The notes under the pieces were generated by a model. It made no database searches, was not told where the DNA came from, and saw only the letters and a program-made list of their open reading frames with translations. The translations under genes and the position numbers were made by a program. Positions 42,062 to 50,782 of a stretch of 64,000 bases of DNA are shown here, piece by piece. Source of the stretch: Paractinoplanes maris. GTDB taxonomy: Bacteria > Actinomycetota > Actinomycetes > Mycobacteriales > Micromonosporaceae. The stretch is taken from positions 62,001-126,000 of the forward strand of contig NZ_JALPVL010000007.1 of NCBI RefSeq assembly GCF_023544465.1, written 5' to 3'. Each line of letters begins with the position of its first letter. The stretch's first letter is position 1.

Positions 42062-42627
42062 CGGTGCTGACCCCGAAGTCCGTCCTGCCGCCAGACGCCT
42101 GCGCTATCAGCGCGTCAGCGCTGACGCGCGGAATCTACTCGCGTCCGAAGGCGAACCCGACCGGTTCGAGAGCAAGGAGAAAGCTGGAGCATGTCGAGGC
42201 GCTGGCGCCTGTCAGTGATGGAGACTCACCTGAGTTCCCCCCGGTTCGGTGGAGCTTCTCAAGCATGATCGACTGATCATGGGGAGTAAGTATCCGTGGC
42301 CGCACCGAAGAAGTACCCCGCCGATGCGTTTACGCTGACCCGAAGATGCATGAAACGCGGGGCAACTCGAACCTAACCAGGTTGGTCGCAGCGGGGAAGT
42401 ACGGCCGAACCATCGTGCAGGCACGCGGCGGCCGGGTGTAGTGGTGGTGGTCGCGCCGGCCGCTGACGATGCCTGCCCCGGTGGGTAGGCGGTGATCTGC
42501 CAGACCTGGCGCGGCGCAGTCATACAGGACTCGAACCCGAACTCAGGCGCCGGGTCGCGACCTACGTCGCCGACCAGCAGGCCATCACCATCCGCTGCCA
42601 CCAGGCCGTGTCACTGCGCTCCGGGGA
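42062..42627. other. Decayed intergenic DNA, 566 bases
   Basis: It contains a 20-bp perfect palindrome (42110-42129), a second palindrome CATGATC/GATCATG at 42264-42281, and a possible IS3 transposase start (42296-42328). The remainder has short broken frames and no gene that I can support. Confidence 0.5.
42296..42328 (+). mobile_element. Possible IS3-family OrfA start remnant
   Basis: After GGGGAG, a GTG opens VAAPKKYPADA, close to the N terminus MAAPKKYPDELR usual for actinobacterial IS3 OrfA proteins. The frame stops a few codons later, and no inverted repeats or OrfB were found. Confidence 0.3.
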
Positions 42628-43233
42628 TCACGACGTTCTCGGGGGATCGACGTCAGGCCTTCTGCGGTTGATGGCGGCATCGACGGCGATGCCGATGCGG
42701 CGCAGAGTCGCCAATTCGTGCGGCTCGAGCACGTCTATCAGGTACTCGCGGACCGCAGCGACATGCCCTGGTGCGGCCGCCACGACCTCTCGGTAGCCGG
42801 CTTCGGTCAGCGTCGCGACGGTGCGGCGGCCGGCGCCGGGAACGCGGGCCCGCTCGAGTAGACAACGTTTCTCCAGCCGTCCGACGACGTGCGACAGCCG
42901 CGACAGTGACGCCGACGTACGGGTGGCCAGCTCACTCATCTGCAATGTGCGTTCCGGTTGTTCGGACAGGACCGACAACACCATGTATTCGAAAAACGTC
43001 AGTGGCGTCTCGCGTTGCATCCGCGCGTCCAGGGCGGCCGGCAGGCTGATCATGATCGCGGAGTTCGCCCACCACGCCGCCAGCTCGTCTTCGTTCAGCC
43101 AGCGCGTTCCGGTGGCCGGCTCAGACTCGCCTGCACCCGGCTTTGATCCGGTGGCCCGCTGCGCCGCCGGCGGCTCGCTGCCGGCATCCGGTCGCGTCCG
43201 GGCATGCCTGCCGCTCGCTGTGGTCTTGGCCAT
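42628..43233 (-). CDS. MarR-family transcriptional regulator
   Basis: 201 residues. After about 60 polar residues, the winged helix reads MSELATRTSASLSRLSHVVG, then RLEKRCLLERARVPGAGRRT and VATLTEAGYREVV, the standard MarR recognition helix and wing. ATG at 43233 is used; one at 43245 in frame is also possible. It is divergent from an aldo/keto reductase gene, and two near-identical 13-bp palindromes lie in the shared promoter. Confidence 0.9.
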   Translation of the reverse strand: MAKTTASGRHARTRPDAGSEPPAAQRATGSKPGAGESEPATGTRWLNEDELAAWWANSAIMISLPAALDARMQRETPLTFFEYMVLSVLSEQPERTLQMSELATRTSASLSRLSHVVGRLEKRCLLERARVPGAGRRTVATLTEAGYREVVAAAPGHVAAVREYLIDVLEPHELATLRRIGIAVDAAINRRRPDVDPPRTS

Positions 43234-43256
43234 GCCAGCAACCATACCGCACGTTG

Positions 43257-43300
43257 TTGACGCATCAAGTTCGGCTGTGTTCTGATGTTGATGCATCAAG
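43257..43300. promoter_or_regulatory. Two MarR operator-like palindromes
   Basis: TTGACGCATCAAG (43257-43269) and TTGATGCATCAAG (43288-43300) sit 31 bases apart, three helical turns, between the divergent MarR and aldo/keto reductase genes. The second contains a perfect 12-bp palindrome. MarR dimers bind sites of this kind. Confidence 0.7.
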
Positions 43301-43392
43301 TTCCACCTCGGCACGGCGTACTGCGCGTCAGCCGTCGCCACCACTGCTCGCCACAGAACGCGGCGAACCGATCGGAAGGAGGGAGACCAGAT

Positions 43393-44364
43393 ATGCAGAA
43401 CACCCGACTGGGCGGGCTCAAGGTGTCGCGTATCGGCCTCGGAGCCATGGGGATGTCGGCGTACTACACCGGCGCCGGCCGCGACGACAGCAAGTCGATC
43501 CGGACGATCCATCGGGCCTTGGACCTCGGTGTCACCCATCTGGACACCGCCGAGGTGTACGGGCCTTATGTCAATGAGGAACTGGTCGGCCGCGCGATCA
43601 GGGGCCGCCGGGACGACGTTGTTCTCGCCACCAAGTTCGGCCTCGTGTCGTACACCGGCCGGCCGGGTATGGACGGCACACCGGCCAACATCCGGACGGC
43701 GATCGACGGGTCGCTGCGGCGGCTCGGCACCGATCGCATCGACCTGTACTACCAGCACCGGGTCGACCCCGGCACACCCGTCGAGGAAACGGTGGGAGCC
43801 CTCAGCGAGCTGGTGGCCGCGGGCAAGGTCCGTCATATCGGGCTGTCGGAGGCGAGCCCGGCGACGATCCGGCGGGCTCACGCGGTGCACCCGCTGGCCG
43901 CTGTGCAGACCGAGTACTCCCTGTGGACGCGCGATCCCGAGACCGGCATCCTGCCAACGCTGCGTGAGCTCGGGATCGGGCTTGTCGCGTATTCCCCGCT
44001 GGGGCACGGCTTCCTCACCGGCGGTATCCGCACGCTCGCCGGCCCGGACGCGGGCGACTGGCGTCGCACCAACCCCCGGTTCACCGGTGACAACCTCACC
44101 CGCAACCTGCGCATCGTCGACGAGGTGCGCGACGTTGCCGCTGAGGCCGGTGCCACACCCGCGCAGGTCGCTCTGGCCTGGCTGCTCACCCGGGGAGACG
44201 GAATCGTGCCCATCCCCGGCACCAGGCGTGCCGATCGGCTCGAGGAGAACACCGCCGCCGACGGCATCCGGCTCACCGCCGGCCAGATCGCCCGTCTGGA
44301 CAACCTGGCTCCGGCATCCGGCGATCGCCACGCCGAGGCCGACATGGCCGTGATCGACGGCTGA
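43393..44364 (+). CDS. Aldo/keto reductase
   Basis: 323 residues. The catalytic tetrad is visible: Asp and Tyr in HLDTAEVYGPY, Lys in LATKFG and His in YYQHRVDP. The C-terminal motif GIVPIPGTRRADRLEEN binds NADPH. It looks like the AKR13/YakC-type branch. AAGGAGGG precedes the ATG. It is divergent from the MarR gene, likely its target, and 57 bases upstream of a Gfo/Idh gene. Confidence 0.93.
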   Translation: MQNTRLGGLKVSRIGLGAMGMSAYYTGAGRDDSKSIRTIHRALDLGVTHLDTAEVYGPYVNEELVGRAIRGRRDDVVLATKFGLVSYTGRPGMDGTPANIRTAIDGSLRRLGTDRIDLYYQHRVDPGTPVEETVGALSELVAAGKVRHIGLSEASPATIRRAHAVHPLAAVQTEYSLWTRDPETGILPTLRELGIGLVAYSPLGHGFLTGGIRTLAGPDAGDWRRTNPRFTGDNLTRNLRIVDEVRDVAAEAGATPAQVALAWLLTRGDGIVPIPGTRRADRLEENTAADGIRLTAGQIARLDNLAPASGDRHAEADMAVIDG

Positions 44365-44421
44365 CCTCGCCGAAGCGGGGCGGCCACCCTCGCTGTGCAT
44401 CAACCGAAGGAGCACAATGCC

Positions 44422-45513
44422 ATGTCAGACACCGTGATTCGCGTAGGCATCATCGGAGCGGACACCAGGGCGAGCTGGGCCGGGGCATCCCACATCCCCG
44501 CACTGGCGGCGCAACCGCAGTACACCCTGGCCGCCGTGGCGACCCGCCACGAGGAGAGCGCCCGCGCCGCCGCCGAGGCGTTCGGCGCCGAACGCTGGTT
44601 CGCCGATCCCTTGGAACTCATCCGTGATCCGTCGATCGACCTCGTCACTGTGGCCGTCAAGGTGCCGGCCCACCGCGACCTGGTGCTCGCGGCTCTCGCT
44701 GCGAACAAGGCCGTGTATTCGGAGTCCCCGCTCGGTGCAACGGTCGCGCAGACGGAAGAAATGGCTGCCGCGACGGGCCGGCTGCACACCGCGATCGGCC
44801 TGCAGGGCCGGCTGAACCCCTCGGTGCGCCGCGCAGCGGAGATCGTCGCTGAGGGCCGGCTCGGACGGCTGCTGTCGGCCCGGGTCGGCGCGACGACCTT
44901 CGGCAACGGCCCGGAATCGATGAGCGCGTACAAGTACTTCGACAAGGCGGCGGCCGGAGCCGGCTTCCTGACGATCGCCGCCGGTCATGTTCTGGACGTG
45001 GTCGAGGCGGTCCTCGGTGACGTCAGCGACATCGATGCCCGTACGGAGATTCTCTGGCCGGAAGTGAAGCTGGTCGACACCGGCGCGATCACCGTCCGGG
45101 AGGTCCCGGACCACCTGGACGCCATCGTGAAGACCGCCTCGGGCGCCCCCGTGGGGGTGCAAATCCTCGCCGGCGTCCCCGTACCGGATGCCCACTTCAG
45201 CCTCGAGGTCCGCGGCTCGGACGGCTGGCTGGCCCTGGCTGGCAACCACCCCGCGGGCGTTCGGGTCGGCGACCTGACGCTGTCGTCAAGCGTAGACTTT
45301 GACGCGCCCGACCGGCCCGTCGCCACCGGTGCCGGCCCGACCGCCGCCGAGATCTGGACCGGAGCCTCCATCAACGTGGGCGAGGTGTACGCCAGCCTGG
45401 CCCGCGACATCGCGAACGGGACCCACCACACCCCGGGCTTCCACCACGCCGCCCACAACAGCCGACTCATCGCCCGGGTCGATCAGGCTGCCCGCACCGG
45501 AATCCGCCAGTGA
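44422..45513 (+). CDS. Gfo/Idh/MocA-family oxidoreductase
   Basis: 363 residues. The N-terminal Rossmann part (IRVGIIGADTRASWAG) is followed by the EKP-equivalent segment, here YSESPLG, where the catalytic Lys is replaced by Ser. The C-terminal alpha/beta domain contains GFLTIAAGHVLDVVE. The family acts on sugars, inositols and biliverdin with NAD(P); fungal galactose dehydrogenase-like proteins share the altered motif. It is probably in one transcript with the aldo/keto reductase. Confidence 0.87.
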   Translation: MSDTVIRVGIIGADTRASWAGASHIPALAAQPQYTLAAVATRHEESARAAAEAFGAERWFADPLELIRDPSIDLVTVAVKVPAHRDLVLAALAANKAVYSESPLGATVAQTEEMAAATGRLHTAIGLQGRLNPSVRRAAEIVAEGRLGRLLSARVGATTFGNGPESMSAYKYFDKAAAGAGFLTIAAGHVLDVVEAVLGDVSDIDARTEILWPEVKLVDTGAITVREVPDHLDAIVKTASGAPVGVQILAGVPVPDAHFSLEVRGSDGWLALAGNHPAGVRVGDLTLSSSVDFDAPDRPVATGAGPTAAEIWTGASINVGEVYASLARDIANGTHHTPGFHHAAHNSRLIARVDQAARTGIRQ

Positions 45514-45546
45514 AGGTGCATCCCCTCTCGACCCACGAGAGGACCA

Positions 45547-46021
45547 GACCAACGCCGGCACCATCCGTCATGGCAACCTCACCGAGCTCAGCCCCGACGA
45601 CATCAGTGACGTTCTGCACGTCAACGTCCGAGGCACCGTGCTGACCACCCGGGCCGCCATCCCCCACCTGACGAACGGGGGTCGCATCATTACCATCGGC
45701 TCGACTCACGGAGATCGCGTCCCCTTCCCCGGAGTGACGCTTTATGCGCTGACCAAATCCGCGCACCACTCCTTCACCCGAGGCCTGGCCCGGGAACTCG
45801 GGCCCGCCAACATCACCGTCAACCTGGTGCAGCCCGGGCCCATCGATACCGCTCTCAACCCCGCCGACGGCGAGGACGCTGACTACCTCCGCAGCCTGGT
45901 GCCACTCGGGCGATACGGCACCACCGACGAGGTGGCCGCCGCCGTAGCCTTCCTGGCCGGCCCTACCTCGTCCTACATAACCGGCTCCATCATCACGATC
46001 GACGGCGGCTTGAACGCCTGA
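45547..46021 (+). pseudogene. C-terminal fragment of an SDR gene
   Basis: The frame begins inside the family NNAG motif (NAGTIRHGNLTELSPDDISD) and continues with the catalytic Ser (IGSTHG), YALTK and the end SSYITGSIITIDGGLNA. The first 85 or so residues with the cofactor-binding TGxxxGIG are missing, and no start codon with a ribosome site exists in frame. The break lies right after a small hairpin (CTCTCG/CGAGAG at 45525-45541) that follows the Gfo/Idh gene, so a deletion has joined the two. Confidence 0.72.
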
Positions 46022-46035
46022 AGAGAGTCAACAAA

Positions 46036-46468
46036 GTGCGACAGGGCAACGGCACGGAATTTCCCGTCGTCAGGAGGCTGATCGAGGCAGTCAACGCGCG
46101 CGACCTCGATGCGCTCGTGGCCACGTTCGCTCCCGACTTCACCAGCTCGTGGCCTGCCCACCCTGGCCCGCGCGTTCAACACCCCGGAACAGGTACGCCG
46201 TAACTGGGCCTTCATCTTCGCCCAGTTTCCCCAGATCTACATGTCCGTGACCGGATCCGTCGTCACCGCCGACGAGTTCTGGGGCGGATTCCATTACCTG
46301 CGACCCGGCGCGGCCGACATGCGCGGCGTCATCATCATCAAGGTGCGCAACGACCGGATCGTCGAGTCGCGGTTCTACCTGGAGGAAGTCGAAGGCGCTT
46401 CGATCCCGAATCCCATGCCGGGAGTCCCGGGAAAGCCGACCGGGAGCAGACTCCCTCCGGCCCGATGA
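46036..46468 (+). pseudogene. SnoaL-like (NTF2-fold) protein, frameshifted
   Basis: The first 45 codons read VRRLIEAVNARDLDALVATF, then APDFTSSWPAHP in one frame. The match continues with RAFNTPEQVRRNWAFIFAQF and a normal C terminus in the next frame. Removing a single T at about 46164 restores a protein of about 143 residues, the usual size of SnoaL-like proteins. The change is one base, so a sequencing error is possible, but neighbouring genes are also broken. Confidence 0.65.
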
Positions 46469-46519
46469 CCGCACGGCCGGACCTGGAATACCATCACCGC
46501 ACAAGAACAGGACCTCATC

Positions 46520-47383
46520 ATGGAAATCGGCCTCCACATCGCGGATTACGCATGGAGCGGCGGCTCCGCCGCTCTCGGCCCCAGGCTCGCCCAGCACGCT
46601 CGCGAGGCCGAGGAATGCGGCGTCACGCGCATCACCGTCATGGACCACCTCTGGCAGATGAACGCCTACGACCTCGGCCCGTACGAGAACGACATGCTCG
46701 AGGCGTACAGCGTGCTCAATTTCCTGGCCGCCGTGACGAGCACCGTCCGGCTACATACACTCGTCACGGCGGTCGCTTACCGACAGCCCGGACTGCTGGC
46801 CAAGCAGGTGTCCGCCCTCGATGTCCTCTCCGGTGGACGCGCCGGCCTCGGCATCGGAGCCGGCGCTTCCGTCGACGAGTCCCGAGGCCTGGGTCTTCCC
46901 ACCCCCTCCACGAGGGAACGCTTCGAGCTGCTGGAGGAGGCGGTCCAAATCTGCCTGCAGATGTGGTCGGACTCCGACGCGCCGTTCACCGGACGGCACC
47001 ACCAGCTCGAGCGGACCCTGAACGTGCCGCAGTCGCTGCAGCGTCCGCACCCCTACCTCCTGATCGGCGGTGAGGGCGAACAGCGCACACTCCGGCTGGT
47101 CGCGCAGTACGCCGACGCGTGCAACATCGGCGGCGGAGACCAGACCGTGCACAAACTCGACGTCCTCAGAGCGCACTGCGAAGCGGTGGGGCGCGACTAC
47201 GACGCGATCGAGAAGACCACCCTGTTCGCGATCAACCCCGAGACGACGACGGACGACATCCTGCGCATGGCCGAGCCGATGCGTGAACTCGGCTTCTCGA
47301 CGGCGTACATCTTCGCGCAACAGATGCCCGATCCGGGGAATATCATCGACGTGATCGCACCGGCCGTCGCCGGACTGCGCTGA
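46520..47383 (+). CDS. LLM-class F420-dependent oxidoreductase
   Basis: 287 residues with the luciferase-like TIM barrel: EIGLHIADYAW, the ITVMDHLWQMNAY segment, the conserved KQVSALDVLSGGRAGLGIGAG and the C-terminal LLIGGEGEQRTLRLVAQYAD. Actinobacterial members of this subgroup use coenzyme F420 rather than FMN and are part of redox or antibiotic-related pathways. The gene is intact although those on both sides are damaged. Confidence 0.9.
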   Translation: MEIGLHIADYAWSGGSAALGPRLAQHAREAEECGVTRITVMDHLWQMNAYDLGPYENDMLEAYSVLNFLAAVTSTVRLHTLVTAVAYRQPGLLAKQVSALDVLSGGRAGLGIGAGASVDESRGLGLPTPSTRERFELLEEAVQICLQMWSDSDAPFTGRHHQLERTLNVPQSLQRPHPYLLIGGEGEQRTLRLVAQYADACNIGGGDQTVHKLDVLRAHCEAVGRDYDAIEKTTLFAINPETTTDDILRMAEPMRELGFSTAYIFAQQMPDPGNIIDVIAPAVAGLR

Positions 47384-47544
47384 CCGGCCGACCAACGCGC
47401 TTCAGCTCCCTTCGACGGCTCGTGTGTGAACCGGAGCGCCGCCCACGGCGGACAGAGGCGCGCCAGCTCGCCAATCCCGACAGCCAGGTCCAACCGCGCC
47501 GCCTGTGGCCGCTCCTGACCCCGGCCGACATCGACGAGCAAACA

Positions 47545-47709
47545 ATTGTTCACTCGGTCACCGATCAGTCACGATCCCGGCGACGGTCATGGCGACGATG
47601 GCCACCAGGCTCAGCAGCAGCCCCGCTCCGGTGAGGCGGCGCTGGAGCGCGGACCGGCCGGCCGGCGGCTGCTGTTGGGCCGCCAACACTGTTCCACCCA
47701 TCAGCGCGA
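47545..47709. repeat. 165-bp repeat, copy 1
   Basis: This stretch matches 52720-52884 over 165 bases without gaps and with about 14 mismatches by eye. It covers most of a small membrane-protein gene. The two copies are 5.2 kb apart in the same orientation. Confidence 0.85.
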
Positions 47710-47734
47710 ACGTCAGTACCACCAAAATGATCAT
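47558..47734 (-). CDS. Small membrane protein
   Basis: 58 residues with two predicted helices: MIILVVLTFALMGGTVLA and LTGAGLLLSLVAIVAMTVAG, joined by a short basic linker. An AGGGA-like site lies before the ATG; a longer start (93 residues, with a CRVC motif) is also open. A second, truncated copy of the gene lies at 52.7 kb. Synonymous differences between the two suggest past selection on the protein. No function can be assigned. Confidence 0.5.
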   Translation of the reverse strand: MIILVVLTFALMGGTVLAAQQQPPAGRSALQRRLTGAGLLLSLVAIVAMTVAGIVTDR

Positions 47735-48184
47735 GAGCGGATCCCTGACCTCGGAGGTATCGGTCTCCTCGAGCCTGCGCCGGCACACGCGGCATGGCAG
47801 GCCGACAAAGCTGAACATTGAGCGAACGACCGTCCGCACCGTGGCGAGCTGAACCTGTCACCAAGACCACTCCCGCGTGACGGTTGGTGGACGCAGCTGC
47901 GGCTTGACGAACGTGCGTTGTACGGGTGTGAGCGACGTGAAGAAGTACTTCCCGATCCCCCTGTCTTCGACCTATCAGAAATAGTCGCCGTATTTCGTTG
48001 CTTTCGAGACATGATTCCCTGTTCCCCCGGAGCGCCTCCAAAGTAGGGACAGAGATCCGATGTGCGCTGCCTGTGTAGAACTGTGCGCACGGTACTGACG
48101 ACAGGACTGCACTCCCGGCTGAAACTGAAGCACAGACTCGGCAGGGTTCGCCGTGCAGTCATGACACACGAAAGCGCTAGCGGC
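47735..48184. other. Intergenic region, 450 bases
   Basis: No gene is supported here. The base composition is lower in GC than the surrounding genes, in keeping with decayed or acquired DNA. Confidence 0.4.
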
Positions 48185-48185
48185 G

Positions 48186-48672
48186 GTGATCGCCGTCTTG
48201 ACTGGTGTCCTGCTGGTGTTGGCGGCTGCCGCACCCGCGGATGCTGTGGTCGTGGCCGGCGACGACTTCATTGCTGGGCTGACTTCTCGGGAACTCCATT
48301 CCTCGGCATGTACTTTCTGCGGAAAGCGGGCGCTCAGAAGTGTCTGGACGCTCCTGAGAGCGGCGGTGGGGCGAACGACTCACACGTTGATCTTTGAGAG
48401 TGCAACATCGGCACCCCGCTGCGCTGGAGCTCTACGAAAATCGGGAGTTCAGCTATCCATATTGGCTCGAGAACATTCGTTTCAGCAATAAGCGCTTGGA
48501 CTATCCGGCGTCCTCCGGCGGCGCCAACGGCAAGCGGTACAACGTCTACGAATGCTTGTACAGCACCGGTGAAAGGTTTCGCATCCCCGTGTACGACGCG
48601 CAGGTCGGCGATCGGCTGCTCGCCGTACTGACCGCCAAGAGCCGGGCCTCCATCTGCCTCGGCGACGGCTAG
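48186..48672 (+). pseudogene. Decayed secreted ricin-B-type (beta-trefoil) lectin
   Basis: Three frames together make one secreted protein. First is a signal-peptide-like stretch (VIAVLTGVLLVLAAAAPADA). Next, in another frame, comes KAGAQKCLDAPESGGGANDS with HVDL, then a stop codon where Tyr is expected, followed by ECNIGTPLRW. A third frame carries NKRLDYPASSGGANGKRYNV and YECLYSTGERFRIPV to the TAG. The repeated KxLDxPxSxGGANxxxxxxYEC unit is typical of ricin-type lectin folds. The TAG overlaps the TAG of the convergent GlxA-type gene within one CTAG. Confidence 0.6.
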
Positions 48673-49622
48673 CGGTGTTTCGGCAGACGGGTGAAAGATC
48701 GCCGGTACGCCGTCGGTGTCAGCCCGACCCGACGCGTCAGGTGCTGGCGCATCGAGTCGGAGCTGCCCAATCCGCTGCGAACGGCGACGAGGTCCATCGG
48801 CAGGTTGGTGGACTCCAGAAGTTCGCGCGCCCGGTTGATGCGCTGATGCAACAGCCATTGCAGCGGGCTCAGGCCGGTTTCGGTGCGGAATCGGCGGGTC
48901 AGCGTCCGTACGCTGTGGTTGGCGTGCCGGGCCAGGTCGACCAGCGTGAGTGGCTGATCGAGCCTCTGCAGCGCCCAGGCTCGCGTGGCGGCAAGGGAGA
49001 CGCCGGTCTCGGCGGGCAATGGTGTCTCGATGAACTGCGCCTGACCACCAGGGCGCACAGGTGCCACAACGGCCAGCCGGGCCACCGCGTTGGCCGCTGC
49101 GGCACCGTGGTCGGAGCGGACCATGTGCAGGCAGAGGTCGATGCCGGCCGCCAGCCCAGCCGAGGTGATCACGGGGCCGTCCTCGACGAACAGCACGTCC
49201 GGTTCGAGCGTGACGGCCGGGTAGCGCTGGCGAAATATCTCCGACTTCACCCAGAATGTTGTGGCGCGCCGGCCCTCCAGCAGACCGGCGGCCGCCAGCA
49301 CGAAGGCGCCGGTGCAGATCGACGCGAGACGCTTGCCTGCTGCGGCCGCTGAGCGCAGCGCCTCCAGGACCGCCGGCGGGACGTCGTCGCGACCGGCCCC
49401 GCCGGTCACCATCACCGTGTCGGCCTCGTCGACTGCCTCCAGGCCGTACCGGACGAACAAGTCGAAAGCGCCATCGGACGGCAGGATCCCCGGCTCAGCC
49501 GTGCAGACCCGGACGTCGTACGCAGGCCGTCCATCGATCTCCACCCCACGGAAGATCAGGTCAGGGATGGACAGATCGAAAGTATTGACCGGTGGAACGG
49601 CAATGACGACGACGCGATGCAT
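48669..49622 (-). CDS. GlxA-type regulator (DJ-1/PfpI domain + AraC HTH)
   Basis: 317 residues. Residues 1-185 are a DJ-1/PfpI-like domain with the nucleophile-elbow region LASICTGAFVLAAAGLLEGR, and residues about 205-310 form a double helix-turn-helix of the AraC type (LARHANHSVRTLTRRFRTET, GLGSSDSMRQHLTRRVG). Such regulators sense an unknown ligand through the amidotransferase-like fold. GGAGG precedes the ATG. It is divergent from an epimerase gene with only 70 bases between, so the two probably share a promoter region. Confidence 0.93.
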   Translation of the reverse strand: MHRVVVIAVPPVNTFDLSIPDLIFRGVEIDGRPAYDVRVCTAEPGILPSDGAFDLFVRYGLEAVDEADTVMVTGGAGRDDVPPAVLEALRSAAAAGKRLASICTGAFVLAAAGLLEGRRATTFWVKSEIFRQRYPAVTLEPDVLFVEDGPVITSAGLAAGIDLCLHMVRSDHGAAAANAVARLAVVAPVRPGGQAQFIETPLPAETGVSLAATRAWALQRLDQPLTLVDLARHANHSVRTLTRRFRTETGLSPLQWLLHQRINRARELLESTNLPMDLVAVRSGLGSSDSMRQHLTRRVGLTPTAYRRSFTRLPKHR

Positions 49623-49692
49623 GGCCAGAACCTCCGGATGTATGGCACTCGGGCCAGTACTGTACAGCGCTGCAGCTCGGCAGGCTCGAGAC

Positions 49693-50676
49693 ATGTCATT
49701 CGTCGTTGTCACCGGAGCCGGCGCAGCCGGCCTACCCACCGCCCGCCAGTTCGCCGAGAGCGGCGAGCGCGTCCGCCAGATCACCCGCAGTGGCCGCGGC
49801 GCTGACCACCCGCTGGTGGAGACCGTGGCCGCCGACATCACCGATGCCGACCGGCTCACCGAGCTCACCAAGGGCGCACGCGTGCTGGTCAACTGCGCCA
49901 TTCCCGCGTTGGACCGTTGGGCTGCCGACGTGCCACCGATGTCCGCGGCGTTACTCACCGCGGTCGAGCGAACCGGAGCGGCCTACGTAATGCTGGGCAA
50001 CACGTACGGCTACGGTCATGTCGACGGACCGATGACCGAAGACCTGCCGATGACCGCCACCACGGTCAAAGGCCGTGTCCGAGCGCAGATGTGGCTCGAC
50101 GCGCTGGCCGCTCACGAAGCAGGCCGCGCGCGGGTCACCGAAGTGCGGGCCACAGGTTTCCTCGGCGCGGGCCCCGTGGGTCCCTACGGCGCATTCGTGC
50201 TCGGTCCCCTTCTGGCCGGCGAGGTGGCGTCCTACCCGGGAGACCTCGACGTACCGCACAGCTGGAACTACACCGAAGACATCGCCCGGACGCTCGTGGC
50301 CGCGAGTCGCCACGACGACGCGTGGGGCCGGCCCTGGCACGTGCCGGTCACGTCGTCTCTTTCCGTGCGGGCACTGAGCGAGCGACTCGCCGAACTGGCC
50401 GGAGCGCCCACTCCCAAGCTGCACCGCATCGACCGCGACGAGCTGGCCGCGCTGGCTCGACAGCAACCGATGTTCGGCGAACTCGCGGAAATGATGTACA
50501 GCAACGAGAACCCGCATGTGATCGACTCCAGCCGCACCGAGGCGATCCTCGGTGTGAAGCCGACGCCACTGGACACAGTCCTGCGAGAGATGGTGACCGG
50601 CGCCGCCGGTGCGACCGGAAACCTCGCCGACCGGCTCTCCCGCCGCCTCGCGCCTCAACAGCGCGGCGCTATCTGA
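49693..50676 (+). CDS. NAD-dependent epimerase/dehydratase-family (extended SDR) protein
   Basis: 327 residues. The N-terminal Rossmann motif FVVVTGAGAAGLPTARQF is followed by an atypical-SDR body (VMLGNTYGYGHVDGPMTEDL). The position of the catalytic YxxxK is not conserved, which is common in NmrA-like or atypical SDR proteins. The family binds NAD(P); substrate unknown. It is divergent from the GlxA-type regulator, its likely controller, and 106 bases upstream of an Old Yellow Enzyme gene. Confidence 0.83.
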   Translation: MSFVVVTGAGAAGLPTARQFAESGERVRQITRSGRGADHPLVETVAADITDADRLTELTKGARVLVNCAIPALDRWAADVPPMSAALLTAVERTGAAYVMLGNTYGYGHVDGPMTEDLPMTATTVKGRVRAQMWLDALAAHEAGRARVTEVRATGFLGAGPVGPYGAFVLGPLLAGEVASYPGDLDVPHSWNYTEDIARTLVAASRHDDAWGRPWHVPVTSSLSVRALSERLAELAGAPTPKLHRIDRDELAALARQQPMFGELAEMMYSNENPHVIDSSRTEAILGVKPTPLDTVLREMVTGAAGATGNLADRLSRRLAPQQRGAI

Positions 50677-50782
50677 ATAGGTAGCCGCGGGGCTGGTGGG
50701 CCCACCGCTGATCCCCGGCCGAAATTCCTGGCTACCGGTCCAGAAATAGCCATCCCCAGTTGACTTCGTCAAAGGAACTGTG

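Noticed and set aside
48394..48672. Independent 92-codon gene
   Set aside because: It reads better as the last third of a decayed ricin-type lectin because its repeat unit matches one in the preceding frame.
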